A DNA stretch of 64,000 nucleotides from Diaporthe sp. PMI_573 (GCA_021399435.1 JAJTUP010000020.1:186001-250000); one strand, 5' to 3'. Shown: positions 1-11,669, numbered from the stretch's first letter. Made by a program: numbers and translations. The notes: generated by a model not told the origin, from the letters alone.

Positions 1-186
1 TCTCACCACCCCAAACGCATGTCAGGGCCAGGAAGCACGCACCCTTTGCGGCATGGCCGATATCAGCGAGATGATAGCCTGCCTCCACGTCCACAAGGGC
101 ATCCGTTCCACGATTCAACATCTCCTCAAAGCTCGAAAGCGACATCCCGAAATTTTGATCGGTCAGCGTAAACAAGATCAGGTATG
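1..186 (-). CDS. partial unrecognised coding exon running off the left edge
   Basis: On the minus strand one frame stays open from about 186 to base 1 (about 62 codons) after a possible splice acceptor (ACTAAG just upstream). Its codon choice looks coding, and the translation includes the stretch SLSSFEEMLNRGTDALVDVE followed by a His/Ala/Gly-rich segment. I do not recognise a family. An in-frame ATG lies inside (residues MSLSS), so this could be either a 5' or an internal exon. The gene continues outside the window. The call rests only on frame openness and composition, so confidence is low. Confidence 0.3.
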
Positions 187-271
187 CTTAGTGGCATTGT
201 CGTTCCAGCAGCGCTCCAGCAGCCGACGATGGGCGCGTACCTAGGTGGGTAGTATTGCGGCATAAGCCTTT

Positions 272-421
272 GCAGAGCCACCAGCCACGATATGCAGCGA
301 AGGTCGGGTAATCAGCACATACTTGCGCCTATTGGCCGTGAGGACCGTAAGCTGCAGAGCCGCCAGCCACAATATGCAGCAGAGTGCAGATGATCAAAAT
401 ATACTTGTGATGATTGGTCGA
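272..421. repeat. imperfect direct tandem repeat, period about 82 bp
   Basis: Two copies, starting near 272 and 354, share GCAGAGCC(A/G)CCAGCCAC, then ATATGCAGC, then a diverged ATCA...ATACTTG...ATTGG block. They sit next to the partial gene at the edge, and no function is visible. Confidence 0.6.
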
Positions 422-972
422 AAGCTGCATAATCCTTCCATGCATATGAATCAGCCTCCACGAGGCGGCTTGTGGCTATCAAACCCTGAGGTTTGTGGTT
501 GCACGACATTTCCGCCTCTGCGCAGCCTCAACTGGCTTTCTCCTCCACAAAAGAGACTACACCCCGTGCGAAGAAATTCAGCCGTGGTAAGCTACTCTCC
601 TTCGATCACAAAACTCTTTCGTGAAATCTCAGTAGTGAGTCCCCTTTTTGATATGCTTCAGTCTCTCAGGCTCTTCATTGAGGTTGCGGCAACTATCGGA
701 ACCCTGATCAGACATCCTCCTCAAAAGACTGCAGATGTTTTACCTGTCAAATACGTCTGCTAATGTATCTGCCGGATTTGGCATCTTTATAGGCGGTCCT
801 CCGCGAGAAGATTGAAGTCAACGGGAGTGCGACCCATAACTACTGCCTCGATAGCGTGCAATATATATCCGAGTACGCACTTAAGCCTTGGGATACCGAG
901 ACGTGAGGCCCTCGGCTGACATCTCACTTAGGACATATCGCGTCGTGAGGGAGCTGAATTGACGTTGCCAAA

Positions 973-1434
973 ATGTCTAGCAAATGCGGAGACTCCACCC
1001 ATCACGAACTGTGCATCACAGTATCCCTCAACGGTGAATTGACGATCGAGTTCCCGCATCGTTCATGGGCGTCTGCCTTCTGCAATCTCATACAAGAAAG
1101 CGAATATCTGGAAGATCGCAAGCCACGTGTTCGCGGTCCCGACTCTCGCCACGTTCGGTTAGATCTGACAAAGGCTGTAAATCGCGTGCAATTTCTAGGA
1201 GTAGATGAATATGGTGGGTCGGTTATCTTCGCTTTTGTTGACGTGGAAAAAGCGCAGCAGTGGCTTGATAACTCCGGGTTATGGCTCAATGCCGGTGGCG
1301 ACAAGCTGAAATTGCCATCGCGCTGGTCCCATAAAAGGTTCGACAATATGTTGAGAACAAGCAGCAAGCGTGAGAAGGACGAAGGCAGGAAAAAAGACGT
1401 GACCAGGAGGGGAAGCTTCTCTAAGTCCACTTGA
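973..1434 (+). CDS. small hypothetical protein, 153 aa
   Basis: A single open frame with an A at -3 of the ATG (CCAAAATGTC) and no intron needed. The protein is soluble-looking: no signal peptide or membrane segment. An N-terminal alpha/beta-like half (residues about 10-120) is followed by a strongly basic, Lys/Arg/Ser-rich tail (residues about 125-153: repeated KR, EKDEGRKK) that could serve in nuclear targeting or nucleic-acid contact. I do not recognise a family. A minus-strand frame overlaps almost fully (1002-1430), but its composition looks less like coding sequence and its start codon is poor. Orphan gene or chance ORF both remain possible. Confidence 0.45.
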   Translation: MSSKCGDSTHHELCITVSLNGELTIEFPHRSWASAFCNLIQESEYLEDRKPRVRGPDSRHVRLDLTKAVNRVQFLGVDEYGGSVIFAFVDVEKAQQWLDNSGLWLNAGGDKLKLPSRWSHKRFDNMLRTSSKREKDEGRKKDVTRRGSFSKST

Positions 1435-2221
1435 TGTTTTCAGAATCAGCTTTTGCAACATGTAACTAGGCATCAAGCAAAGCAAACCCAGTGTCCACTC
1501 TCTAACAGTCCATGGCCACGGGTGCGAAGTATTATGTGAGAATCAGGAAGCAGTAATGACAAGCATATATTTATCGTGTATATCAACTCACCTATACCTT
1601 TCGCCAGCGGTATACGTCTGCCGTTTGTAGATTCCAAGGTTGCAAGGATGTCCAATGTTCACCCAGGCCCGTCCCGATCCGCACCAGCTGCCAACCAGCA
1701 CATCCGATAGACACTGGGTCTTGAACTTACCTAGATACTGAATCATACCGGGGTTAGACTACCCGGAAGCCGCCAATTCCACCGTGGGTTTACGCTCTCG
1801 GTACTATTTAACACACATAGTACAAGTTCTCTGGCATTGGCGCCGGATGTGAAGTTGTGGGAAGGAAAGTTTTGCTGCGGGTGGGGTACATGTATGAGCA
1901 GGATGGATTCTTAGCGATCTTGGCGGTGAGGTTTTCACCATTCCCTGGAGCGACATCAATAATTACCAACTATTTGAGCTGGCCCCCAACATTAGTTTAC
2001 CTCGAAGTCCCAATCACGAACGTAATCGCTGCAGGGCCTCGTATTGTCACATCACGGATGCCCGGGCCGCTATCTTTTCAGGATGCTGGCTGAGTTGTCA
2101 ATTTACTCCACCCCGCCATGACATTACAAATGCAAACTGTTGTTGCATCGCCCGTCTTTTGCGAACTCTTCTTCTTACCTGTTGGCATCCACAAAACCGC
2201 CGTCCTTCAACAACTCAGATC
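1435..2221. other. gene-free stretch upstream of the reductase
   Basis: About 790 bp with no convincing open frame or RNA gene. The last part is the likely promoter and 5' leader of the reductase at 2222. Confidence 0.5.
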
Positions 2222-3310
2222 ATGGCTTCCCAAATCAAACTACTCCGCGAGCCGTTCCTCGCGCCGTCATCCACTCTCATCCTCGTCACCGGAGCATCCG
2301 GCTACATCGCCGCCAACATTATTCGAGAGGCCCTGAGCCTGGGCTACCATGTGCGCGGGACAGCACGCACCAGCGAAAAGTGCGAGAGTACAGTCGCAGT
2401 ACATCACAATCACCCCAATTACAGCACAGCCGTAGTCTCAGACTTTTCCCACCCGTCAGATGAGATCGACGCCGCTGTCAAGGGAGTCGACAGCATCATC
2501 CACGTTGCGTCAGACACGTCGTTCTCAGAGGATGCAGACCAGGTCATCGGCAACACCGTCGCCGGGACTGAGAACTTCCTGCGGGCCGCGGCCAAAGAGC
2601 CCAGGGTCAAGCGGTTCACGCTGACGAGCTCGTCGACGGCAGTGATGCTAAAGAAGCCCGCTGTCGAGGGCATCGTCGCGACCACGGACACGTGGAACGA
2701 CGAGGCCGTGGAGGCGGCCAAGACGAAAGGGACTACCATTGGGCCCAACTGGTACGCGTATATAGTGTATGCGGCTAGCAAGACCCAGGGCGAAAAGGCG
2801 CTCTGGAATTTCGTCAAGAAGGAGAAGCCGTCATTTGTTGCCAATGCCGTGCTTCCCGACTTCACCACAGGACGAGCCGTGGGCTCTGCTGGCGTGACGG
2901 GGCAGCTTGCCATTGGGCTGTTCAAAACTGGGGCCATTTCTATCGTTCCTCGTAAGTCCCGTCTCCAATACAGAAGGATGAAGTTCCAGCTGACAGGAGT
3001 GATAGAATATTTCATCGACATTGTCGACAACGCAAGGCTGCACCTCTGTGCCGCAGTGCTGGACGAGTCACTTCAGAATGAGCGTATTTTCGCATATGGG
3101 GGCCCCCTTAACGAGAAAGAGTCCATCGAGGCCATCAAAAAGGCGAGGCCCGATGTGGATGTGTCGAAGCTGAAGATTGATCCAGATGAGAGACGAGATC
3201 TCACCAAGTACCCCAATGAAGTTGGTGCGAAACTGTTGAAGGAATGGTATGGCCAGGATGGGTATAAGTCCCTGCAGCAAAGTTTCAAAGAGAACCTCGA
3301 GGGCATATAG
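2222..3310 (+). CDS. extended SDR reductase (GRE2-like ketone/aldehyde reductase family), 344 aa
   Basis: NAD(P)H-dependent reductase of the extended short-chain dehydrogenase family. The Rossmann motif TGASGYIA lies at residues about 22-29, a TSSSTAV strand near 135, and the catalytic pair sits in VYAASKTQGEK (Tyr and Lys of YxxxK). Exons 2222-2951 and 3006-3310. The 54-nt intron is a multiple of three without a stop, so an unspliced frame also reads through; splicing restores the family-typical IVPQYFIDIVDNA. The ATG at 2222 is chosen over the longer frame from 2159 because it puts the glycine motif at the usual distance and removes non-conserved residues. In fungi such enzymes reduce carbonyls or flavonoid-like and methylglyoxal-type substrates; the substrate here cannot be told. 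Cytosolic, with no signal peptide. Confidence 0.85.
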   Translation: MASQIKLLREPFLAPSSTLILVTGASGYIAANIIREALSLGYHVRGTARTSEKCESTVAVHHNHPNYSTAVVSDFSHPSDEIDAAVKGVDSIIHVASDTSFSEDADQVIGNTVAGTENFLRAAAKEPRVKRFTLTSSSTAVMLKKPAVEGIVATTDTWNDEAVEAAKTKGTTIGPNWYAYIVYAASKTQGEKALWNFVKKEKPSFVANAVLPDFTTGRAVGSAGVTGQLAIGLFKTGAISIVPRKSRLQYRRMKFQLTGVIEYFIDIVDNARLHLCAAVLDESLQNERIFAYGGPLNEKESIEAIKKARPDVDVSKLKIDPDERRDLTKYPNEVGAKLLKEWYGQDGYKSLQQSFKENLEGI

Positions 3311-3444
3311 GTATTTAGAGCTGATATGTGCACTGCATTTGGACATCTGACTATGGTTTCGTACTGGAGACTGAAATTATGAATACAGTGAGGATGAAAT
3401 ACCACATTATGTGACGCACACGTCCAGAATCCTAAAAACTTAGC

Positions 3445-4545
3445 CTAGAGAACATACACACCCAAAGTGGACAGCACAGCAACTAAAGCAACTTGACCAA
3501 ATCTCCCTTTATTGTTGGACGATTGGCTCACCACAACAGTTGTCGGCCTCGCACTCGCACTCGCCTGACCGCTCGCTGAAGCAGATGGTCGAACCCCAGA
3601 TGAAGCACTCAAGCTCGAGGCATAAGCACTCAAGCCCGAGGCAGTGGTAGGGACGGCTGGAGTCGGCGATGTAGGACCCGAGGCACGAGGCGTCGCAGAT
3701 CCTCGTAGAGATCTTGTCTGGGTTTCTGGATCATCGCTCGGGTAGCCAATGACCGTAGTTGCCCCGGGCGGTCCGCCCGGCAGCGGAACACCAGGTATCG
3801 GAGGGGCGCCGGGCTGTTCTGGGGATCCACCTGCGGCCATTTGGGTAACCACGCTTGAAATGATATCGTCCGGGACTTCGACGACACAAGGGTCAGCCTC
3901 GGCTGCGGCTGCACCCAGGCTCGGGCAACCATCCAGGTTGGCCTGGACGGCTATCACGCCTCCGGATATTGGACAGTCCTCGAGTTGTGTCCGGATATCG
4001 GGACTTGCCCCCGGCACAACACTGAAAGTGCTGCTGCCAGAAAAGTCCGTCCGCCCCCCTTCTGACTGTAAAGCCCCGCCGTCATCCGAGCAGTTCCTAA
4101 GGAAACCAAAGTTCCACTCCAGACTATAAGCTCCTTGGAAGTCACCAGCTGCAACGCCCAGTCCCCAGTTTCCACTCAATGCAGTCGATTCGGCCTCGTA
4201 AAGATAGTAGTCTTCAGATCCAAAAGACACAGTGCCGAATTCGCCCTGATCGACCGATAAGCGCCCCGTGTCCACGATGCCGCATTCGCCCTCACAACCT
4301 TGGGCCCGCCGAATCCGCCATTCAAAGTAGAATCCAAAAGTCCATGCCGCACTGGCACCTTGCAGAGCAAACACGACGGGGAACGTGTCGGCCGGATTAT
4401 ATGTGTCGTTGCGAGGGAAGACGAGATCGACAGCGACATTTGAGGGCAGAGTCACACCTTGTGCCAGTGTAGACGCAGCCAGGAAAAGAGACAGCAGCCC
4501 GGACAGGCATATGCCGGACGAAAGGGAGTCACTGGTGAGAGTCAT
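3445..4545 (-). CDS. DUF7136-type GPI-anchored cell-surface protein, 366 aa
   Basis: Secreted fungal wall or membrane protein. Residues about 10-29 form a hydrophobic signal peptide ending near ASTLAQG. The following domain, beginning with VDLVFPRNDTYNPADTFPVV, matches the start of the DUF7136 family of ascomycete surface proteins. Six or more Cys in the globular part (to about residue 225) suggest disulfides. Residues about 230-340 are Pro, Ser, Thr and Ala-rich, as in O-glycosylated stalks. The C-terminus (NNKGRFGQVALVAVLSTLGVYVL region) has small omega-site residues followed by a hydrophobic tail, so GPI anchoring is likely. Intronless. No enzymatic role is known for the family; a structural or environmental-interaction role is inference. 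Confidence 0.75.
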   Translation of the reverse strand: MTLTSDSLSSGICLSGLLSLFLAASTLAQGVTLPSNVAVDLVFPRNDTYNPADTFPVVFALQGASAAWTFGFYFEWRIRRAQGCEGECGIVDTGRLSVDQGEFGTVSFGSEDYYLYEAESTALSGNWGLGVAAGDFQGAYSLEWNFGFLRNCSDDGGALQSEGGRTDFSGSSTFSVVPGASPDIRTQLEDCPISGGVIAVQANLDGCPSLGAAAAEADPCVVEVPDDIISSVVTQMAAGGSPEQPGAPPIPGVPLPGGPPGATTVIGYPSDDPETQTRSLRGSATPRASGPTSPTPAVPTTASGLSAYASSLSASSGVRPSASASGQASASARPTTVVVSQSSNNKGRFGQVALVAVLSTLGVYVL

Positions 4546-4617
4546 GGCGCTGAACCCAGAGGCATAGAATAGCTTCCAGACGTTGGCGGACAGCGAACTT
4601 ACTTGGGAAGAGCCAGC

Positions 4618-4626
4618 TCTATATAG
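4618..4626 (-). promoter_or_regulatory. candidate TATA element of the DUF7136 gene
   Basis: CTATATAGA-type sequence about 75-80 bp upstream of the ATG at 4545, read on the minus strand. Position and sequence fit a fungal core promoter; there is no experimental support. Confidence 0.35.
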
Positions 4627-6277
4627 CTCACCCGTTATGGCTACGGCGAACCATGTTGGGTTTCGGGCATTGTTCTGACTGACTCAACACAGAGGGTTCC
4701 GCGCGCAGACTCACTAGTTGGTGAGGCAAAAAGCATGTGTGCTTTACACTTTTAGCCAACCCGCCAAGTTGGTCACAACACCATATAATGCCAATTCGCC
4801 TTCTACCAAGAATGTTGACGATGTATTGCAGACGACGACCTGGGCTGGGCCGTACTTAGCTTCGGCCATCCGGCCAACCAAGGATCCACGTCTGAGGCAG
4901 GTGCTAATATTGTCCGTTTAGTTCAGATCTTGGCCCGATCCGACGATTCTGGGCCTAGCCGATGATGCTTGGCACTATGCGCGGCCATTCTCCACGGCCG
5001 TTCGGTACCGAAACAGGGATGTGAAGGATCTCCGTGGTGGAAAATAAGGCTGCACACGCAGCTTGCTGCCACGCGAAATCGATACCAACAGATGCTGCCC
5101 ATGCGCAGAATCAGGGATCCCGAAAGCTTGACCCAAAGTGTACGCACACGTGTCGTTGTATAATCCAGTGCCAAGCTGTATATCACCTATATCTCGATTA
5201 GTTAAACTCGAGTCTTTGCAGACAAGGAGATATAGAACCATTTTAGTGGTATTCATAAATTGGCTAAGATAAGAGTTATATTTATACACAAACAAGGGCT
5301 TGGCACCTTGACACGCAATCTGGCAAAGCTGGTCGGACAGGGAGGTTTGAGACAAGAGAAACCTCACCCTCTAAGATGTGCACCTATAGCCGCACTCCCT
5401 TGCTCTAATGATAGATGCCTACCCACAAATATGATTTAGATTACAAAGCATTCTTCTGATCTTCCCAAAATATATAGGCTTGAGCCCTGCCTTCTTCAAT
5501 AGCTCCCTTAGCGCAGCAGCAGCCATCTCGGTACCGTCCATGACCGCCGTCAGCGCTATATTTCGATTATGACAGTATCGAGCACGGTAACCGTGGCTCT
5601 CAGGCAATGGGAGACAGCCGCCAGAGTCTCGGCAAACCCCAGACTGGCAGTGATGACGGGGCCAAAGAGCCTCTGGGCCGATGGAAGTCTTGACCGCCTG
5701 AAAGATCGCTGTGCAGTCTTTGTCTTGGCATTCATGGCTGGAAGCAATCTCGCCCGGACAAGGATCAGACAGGGATTTGTGGGAGACAGTCGAAAGGAAG
5801 GTGCGCAGCTAGTACAGATTGGCCTTCATGGCGGGGGGTAGCTGGACAACATTGTGTATCATACCGGCCGAGTGTATGGCCGTAAGGAAGTTCCTCTGGC
5901 GCATCACACCGATATTGCCCCCTTTTCGCCAGTTTGAAGGCTCCCAGTCGGGTCCAGTATGATCACATCGAATCTTGATTAAATTTGGAGACGTTGAAGA
6001 GGGCTCCCCCCAAAACAAGGTCCATCAGTGTCTCGTGCTTGCGAGTCGGATCAAGGGAAGAAGAGCTGGCTGTACGGCGCAGGATCGCTCAGAATCAGCA
6101 TCCACCGAGTAATTTGGCTCCAATTTGGAAGTGCTGTATTTCAATCTGCGATACTTAAAAGAGAAATTTTTAACAAAAATGACTTAACTCCGAGTCCCCT
6201 CTTTCGATACATGTAAACCAATATCCCGGGAATTACCATACCCCTACGCAATAATCATACATATACTGTCCCAGCTG
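4627..6277. other. gene-poor spacer with possible decayed coding fragments
   Basis: About 1.65 kb without an intact gene. On the minus strand short open pieces (about 5419-5607, 5556-5747 and 5809-6018) have protein-like composition, for example ELLKKAGLKPIYFGKI, but lie in different frames with stops between. They may be a broken gene; I cannot assign a family. The sequence around 5170-5290 and 6120-6260 is AT-rich. Confidence 0.35.
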
Positions 6278-8163
6278 CTAAAGTTGAACCTTCCTTAACC
6301 TGACAAAGCACTGAGTAGTCTCGGTCGTGAGTCCCACCTTGTGTCCGTAACTAGACAACTCATCCGGGCACCTCAGAAGCTCAAAATTCCACACAATGAG
6401 TGTCACCATCATCCGCAACTGCAGGTAAGCAAGCCTCTTTCCGAAGCAGCTCCTCGTGCCCAAAGAGAAGGCCAGCTGCGGCCCAGAGGCAGAATCAAAC
6501 TCGGCCTCATCGCTAGACAGCCACCGCTCAGGTTTGAAAGCACCAATGTCCATGGGATCCCATTCATGCCTCGTCTTGCCCGCCTTTTTGGCATCCTGGC
6601 TGCTGATGTGGCGGCTGTTTTCGTCGATATCGAATGCGGGCGATTTTATTCCAGCGCCGTCGCTGGGCATGAGGATAGTGGTACCCTTGGGGATCCTATG
6701 ACCCAGAATCGTAGTGTCCACTACGGATTCCCTGTTGATGAACTGGATTGTACCCGCGCAGCGAAGTATCTCCTCTAGGGCGGCGTCCAGATACGGGACG
6801 TGGGTGGACGTAATCTCGTGCACTGTTGGGGCGCGCATTTCTGCCTTTGCCGCTGAGAAGCCCTCCTGCAGGGCGGAACGGAGGCGGGATTGGGTCTGTG
6901 GGTTATCCGCCAGGAGCTTGACGCCCCAAGAGAATGTTGTGGAGGTGGTATCATGGCCGGCAATGACAAAGCCAAAGATCTTTGCAAAGTCATAAAATCA
7001 GTGTTTTGTCTCAATGGCTGGCCTATCTGGACGTGGAGGTTGCTGTGGTATGAGAAAGACGACTTCAAGAGCGGACTCACCTCATCAAACATTGCCGGAG
7101 AATAGAAATCCGGGGCGCGGCCCTCCTTCTCCGCCATACTCATCTCTCTTCGGACCATATGGTCTACTGCTGATCGCACTGTACTGGGATCCGGGTGCGT
7201 CCGGGTCCGTTCCACTGCGGCGCCTATTTGCTTTCGGATAGTTTCATCTCTGACTTCTTTCGCCTTCACAAGCCTCGGCATCCTCATCAGGATAGGCCAC
7301 TTCAGATGCGCCGTAAATGTGCCCTGGACTTCGGCGAATGTTGAAGTTAATGCGAGCACTGACTTTATGACCTTGTCCTTTTCCTGGGCGGGAAACTCGA
7401 TGGCGTCATTCACACTACCCTTGTGGTCAAGCCTCTCGGTAACCTCTGGTGTTCTGCGCTCATAATACTCCAGGGTTGACTGGATGGCACGGTGTTCAAA
7501 GTCCTGACCGTATGAGAATCCATGAACTGCATCGAGTGCCGTGTCGTAGATGTCGTCTGCAGCTGTGAAGGGTCTGCCCTGTGCTAACTGCGCCTTAACG
7601 TCCCAAAGACGCACAAGGTTCGATACGTTTTGATAGATTGCCGGGGCCGCGACGCTGTTGAGGAAGCCTGGGCTCATCAAGTCTTGCAAGAGTCGCCTTT
7701 GGCTCTTCCAAGTGGTATTCGTCTTCTCCACGATATGATGATTCGGAATGATGCCCCTGAACAGCTCGGAAACGATCTTTGCCCTGTCAAGCTCCTTGCC
7801 TCGCCGCATGAGAACGTCCTGCGACTCGCGAAAGTCGTTCAAAACCACAAAGGGTTTGCCGAATGGCTGAGGGAAGATCTGGAAGATTGGCGAGTCGAGC
7901 TCTTCGGATTGCTTTAGAATCCAGTCGGAGAATGTGACATGATCAGATGCAATATATTTGCGCATGGCCATGAAATCACCCAAAAGTGATCTGACAGCAA
8001 TTGGGCGGTAGGGAATGCCGGGGATGGGTTTTGGGAGAGCCCATTGTCGGAACAGATAAACCAGCACAGCAAGAAAAACGAGGGACAAGCCGAAAGATTG
8101 TGAAGTCCCTGATTGGGAGTGAATATGACGCTGGATCTCAGGTAAGATATCCACGGTAGACAT
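6278..8163 (-). CDS. cytochrome P450 monooxygenase, 594 aa
   Basis: Microsomal class II P450. Exons 8163-7081 and 6979-6278, with a 101-nt intron (GTGAGT donor) lying just before the I helix. An N-terminal membrane anchor (residues about 24-40, FGLSLVFLAVLVYLF) is followed by a Pro-rich hinge (PKPIPGIPYRP). The oxygen-binding I-helix motif AGHDTT is at about 368-373, ExxR (EILR) at about 431-434, the PERW motif follows, and the haem loop FSLGTRSCFGKR has its Cys ligand near residue 539. All signature residues are present and the length is slightly above the usual 500-550, so the enzyme should be active. It is divergent from the Zn2Cys6 regulator at 8779 and near an aldehyde dehydrogenase, which suggests a shared oxidative pathway. 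The substrate is unknown. Confidence 0.92.
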
Positions 8164-8778
8164 ATTGAATATTATGAATTTCGACAGAACCTAGGTTGGG
8201 TTGTGACGTAGCGACTTTGTAGATGAGATTTGTAGCCTGATAAACAGAGAGCAGATTCGAGTGATGCGAGACGAGTTCTATGCTATTATCAAGCCAAAAT
8301 CAAAACATCTTTCCAATTTGTTATATACTTCTGGGCTCAACCAAGTGACGGCTGCTATGCTCGGTCGTCGGTCAAGGGAAACAACGTTTCGGTCTTCGTT
8401 GTGCCTTCGCATATCCGCCGGGCCAGGACATTAATTGTTATCGCATTGTCCGTCTGCCCCACCAGCAAGCCACTGCATGAAACCCTTCATCCGCCTTGTA
8501 AGCTTCTCAGAGTCGTATCCGGTGACTTTAGGTGCTGCAAGTCAGCGCGGCACTTGAGGTAGCTACACAGACACCCATTGCACCCCTGTGTGTGGATCAA
8601 CATTCAATCGTCGGAACTCAGTTGCTCCACCCTCCGAAACCCGAACCTCATTTAAACTTTCCGGGGGTCCCGTGCCTTCGGTCTACATTAGTATGCTCTC
8701 GGTTTTCGGTTCTCAAATTTCGTCGTGCCTCACGTACAACACAAGCTAACTTGGCTGGGACTTCATTCACAAATCAAC
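8164..8778. promoter_or_regulatory. divergent promoter region between P450 and Zn2Cys6 regulator
   Basis: 615 bp separate the two start codons. A TATATAA on the minus strand at 8321-8327, about 160 bp upstream of the P450 start, is a candidate TATA box. CGG and CCG triplets, the half-sites usually bound by Zn2Cys6 proteins, occur (for example near 8368, 8390 and 8417), but I cannot assign a defined operator. Confidence 0.4.
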
Positions 8779-11496
8779 ATGGTGGATCAAGGACTCCCCG
8801 GCCTGTCGCCGCGATTGTCAAGAACTTGCAATCTGTGCAAGGAGAGAAAAGTGCGATGTACAGGTATGCAACCCAAGGTGGGTCCCTTGCCCGCGAACAG
8901 AGCTGACGGGATCAGTTGTGCCTGGAGCATCATCTTGCGCAAGCTGCATAGTAGGTTGGCATCCTTCATTCACTACGCCGCGAGCAAGCATTAGTAATTC
9001 GAGGCTCACAATTTGTTCAGAAACGAAAAGTTCCATGCCATTTTTCGAAAACAAGGCGGGCGCTCAGACAGCCTCAGCAACTCACCCCTGGGGCATCAAT
9101 TAGCTCAGAAGATGTGGCTGGCCAACCAAGTAAGGCACAATTTTATCATTAGTATAGTCGTTACATTTGAAGTTTCTAAAAACATTAGCTCCCACGACAG
9201 CCGAGCATGTGAAATCGAACCCTTCGTCCGGATTATTCATCGACCAGATCTTGCAGGATCCACCACTCGCAGGCGTGCATCCGGTTATAGATGCTCAGAG
9301 TATATTCAAGGTAAGTGTCAAACTTGTGGTATTGACTGTGTGCTGACAAATTGTTTTAAGGTTCATAGTCATCGCTGTAAGCACTGGTTCACATGTCTGG
9401 CAACCATTGCAGGCCCTCCGTCATTTCAGCCAAATGAAAAGTTGCAGTGACTGACCGCCAGACAGTGACGAGCTCCAATTTAGCCTACTTCTCCGAGGGA
9501 AAAATCCGCCTCATCTGCCAGCGTTTAGGGCACAACAAATTACTTGATCTGATCAAGAGCATATCGAACGTTGTAAACGAGAAGTTCGCCCACACATCAG
9601 AGGACAGGACGTCATCAGTCCGGGATGAAGGACCACCTGTTCCAGCCTCTGCAGTTTCAGAGGCTACATTCAGGTCGTATGTTGAATCCTACTTTGAGCA
9701 TGTACACCCTTTGTACCCTTTCCTGGACAAGGAAGCTTTCGAAGCCAGTTTTCTGAACGTTGAGATGAGGGACACGAAGCCTGCTTTTCGTTCACTTTAT
9801 CACTGTGTGCTGGCACTTGGGTGTCAACGGGCCGCGGGAGATGGCTCCTTTACTTTAGGAAAGGGTGAAGCTTGGAGCTACTTCAAAATTGCTCTAAGTC
9901 TCCTTCAGGATGTTCTATTCCCACCTGGGGGTCTAGTAAACCTGCAGGTATGTCTCGCATTTCAAGACTAGCCACCCTTGTTCGCTTGATACTCACCTAT
10001 ATTAAAAGGCAATTACTGCTATGGTAAGATACATACCACTGTCTAGGCATGAACAATACTCTGAACTATGGAATGACTGTCCAGGCAATATTTGGATCCA
10101 ACACAGCAGGTTTGGGAATAGCTGAATTTCTAAATCTGGAAGCCTCAAGAATGGCGCAGACATTGGGTTACCATCGCCCTATGATAAATCCCACAGAGGA
10201 TGAAGCGACTTGCTACAGGACATTTTGGGTGATTTATTACCTCGATAAGGGACTCACATTCATGCATGGCAGATCTTCGGTAAGTCAACCTACTCTGTTT
10301 CCCCGGCTTTAGGGGACGTTGCCATCCACAGGTACCAATACAGCAGGAATCCAGTCAATCGCCGATCACGACGTTAGTTGTCCCATCATCCCAACGGGTG
10401 AAGCACGTTTCAAGGTTGACTTTGACAAGTTCGTCTCTTGTCTACGACTGGGGAGAATTTGGTCCAAAGCTTATGAAAGATTGTTTTCTGTCACCGCGAA
10501 TTTGAATCCGATTGACCAATACGAAATTAACATTGACGCCATAAAATCGGAGCTCGAGGCCTGGAGACGCTCATTACCAGAAGAAGTCAGGCCCGGATCG
10601 CCTATCAGTGGGACTCGGATGGCTGAAGGCTGTCTAAGGTTGCACTATGCCTACTATGATATTTCAATTGCCCTAGGGAGGTTGTCCATATACGTGGGCA
10701 GAAAGGCTGCCAAGAGCGAGGCACATAAAGCCAGAATGAAAGCGGCAGAGGACGATCTGCTGGGCAGCGCAAGGGCGGTTGCCCGTCTTACTACATGCAT
10801 CGATATACGTCCTTACACGCCGATATGGTAAGTACTTGAAGAGATTTTGCGCAGGATCTCGTGATTTATAGAAGACCCACGAACAGAAGTTCTAACTGTA
10901 TATTAGGATATTAGCTTCTCTCCCCCTTTCAGCAATGTTTGTTCTCTTCGACATGGTCATCCATAATCCCACTCATCCAGAGACGGAGAGCGACCTCGCT
11001 CTGTTGGACACCTTGTCGGGATATTTTAGCCGATACGATTACGCCACAGGAGGCTCGGTTCCTTGCAGTCTCTTCTCTGGCTTTGCTCACATCGCCAATC
11101 AGTTTGTGCGTGACCAGGAGTCAGGGCCTGCTCTAACAGAAGCAGAAGAGTCTGGAATACAGAGTACAACACAAGGATCGCAAGGCGTCGGTTTTGCTCG
11201 TCGACGTACGTACCTCTCAGGCTCAGTCAACTTTCTTTTGCTCAGCGCCCCTAAAGAGACTTCTCTGAACATGAAGCTGACTTCAAGACGGTCTATAAGT
11301 AGTAGACGACACAACCCATGACAGCAATCTCTTCTCACAGGGGTTTCCACCTGGAACCCAATCATCGTCATACTCAGCACTGAATGAAGCTTCAGCACTT
11401 GACGCTCAAGTGTTTTCTGGATTTGATTTCTCGAACATCTTTGAAGTAAACGTTCTTGGGTTCAATAGTCCTGGATTTGGAAGACCGTGGGGTTGA
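8779..11496 (+). CDS. Zn2Cys6 transcription factor with fungal-specific middle domain, about 674 aa
   Basis: Pathway-type regulator. Proposed exons: 8779-8863, 8916-8950, 9021-9129, 9189-9310, 9361-9376, 9448-9947, 10009-10023, 10085-10279, 10355-10827, 10907-11209, 11325-11496; all phases agree. The first three exons build the binuclear zinc cluster: CNLCKERKVRC, then CASCIKRKVPC, giving the C-x2-C-x6-C / C-x2-C-x6-C pattern. The middle region (YFEHVHPLYPFLDKEAF, then LEASRMAQTLGYHR, then GRSSSIADHDVSCPI) is the fungal-specific transcription factor domain. Weak points are the 16-nt fifth exon, the 15-nt seventh exon and the last donor: GTACCT fits the phase, while the better-looking GTACGT does not. 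It is divergent from the P450 and so may control it and the neighbouring dehydrogenase (inference). Confidence 0.82.
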
Positions 11497-11669
11497 GTAG
11501 AGTCTTAAATCCATATATATGACGATAAGGGAGCGAGAGACAACACAACAAGCTGGGTGGACGTCACCCATACCCTGTCAAGTGTTGCGGAGTTGATTGG
11601 ATTGTGCTTTTTATCAACTGTGAGGGAGAATGTGGTCCCGTCGGACATCCCCACACCCTAAGAACTGGC

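Noticed and set aside
323..763. 146-codon plus-strand frame
   Set aside because: No ATG at its start, it lies in the repeat zone, and it shows no domain or coding-like composition.
1002..1430. 142-codon minus-strand frame opposite the hypothetical gene at 973
   Set aside because: Antisense shadow; Ser/Leu/Arg-rich with no domain, while the plus frame has a better start context.
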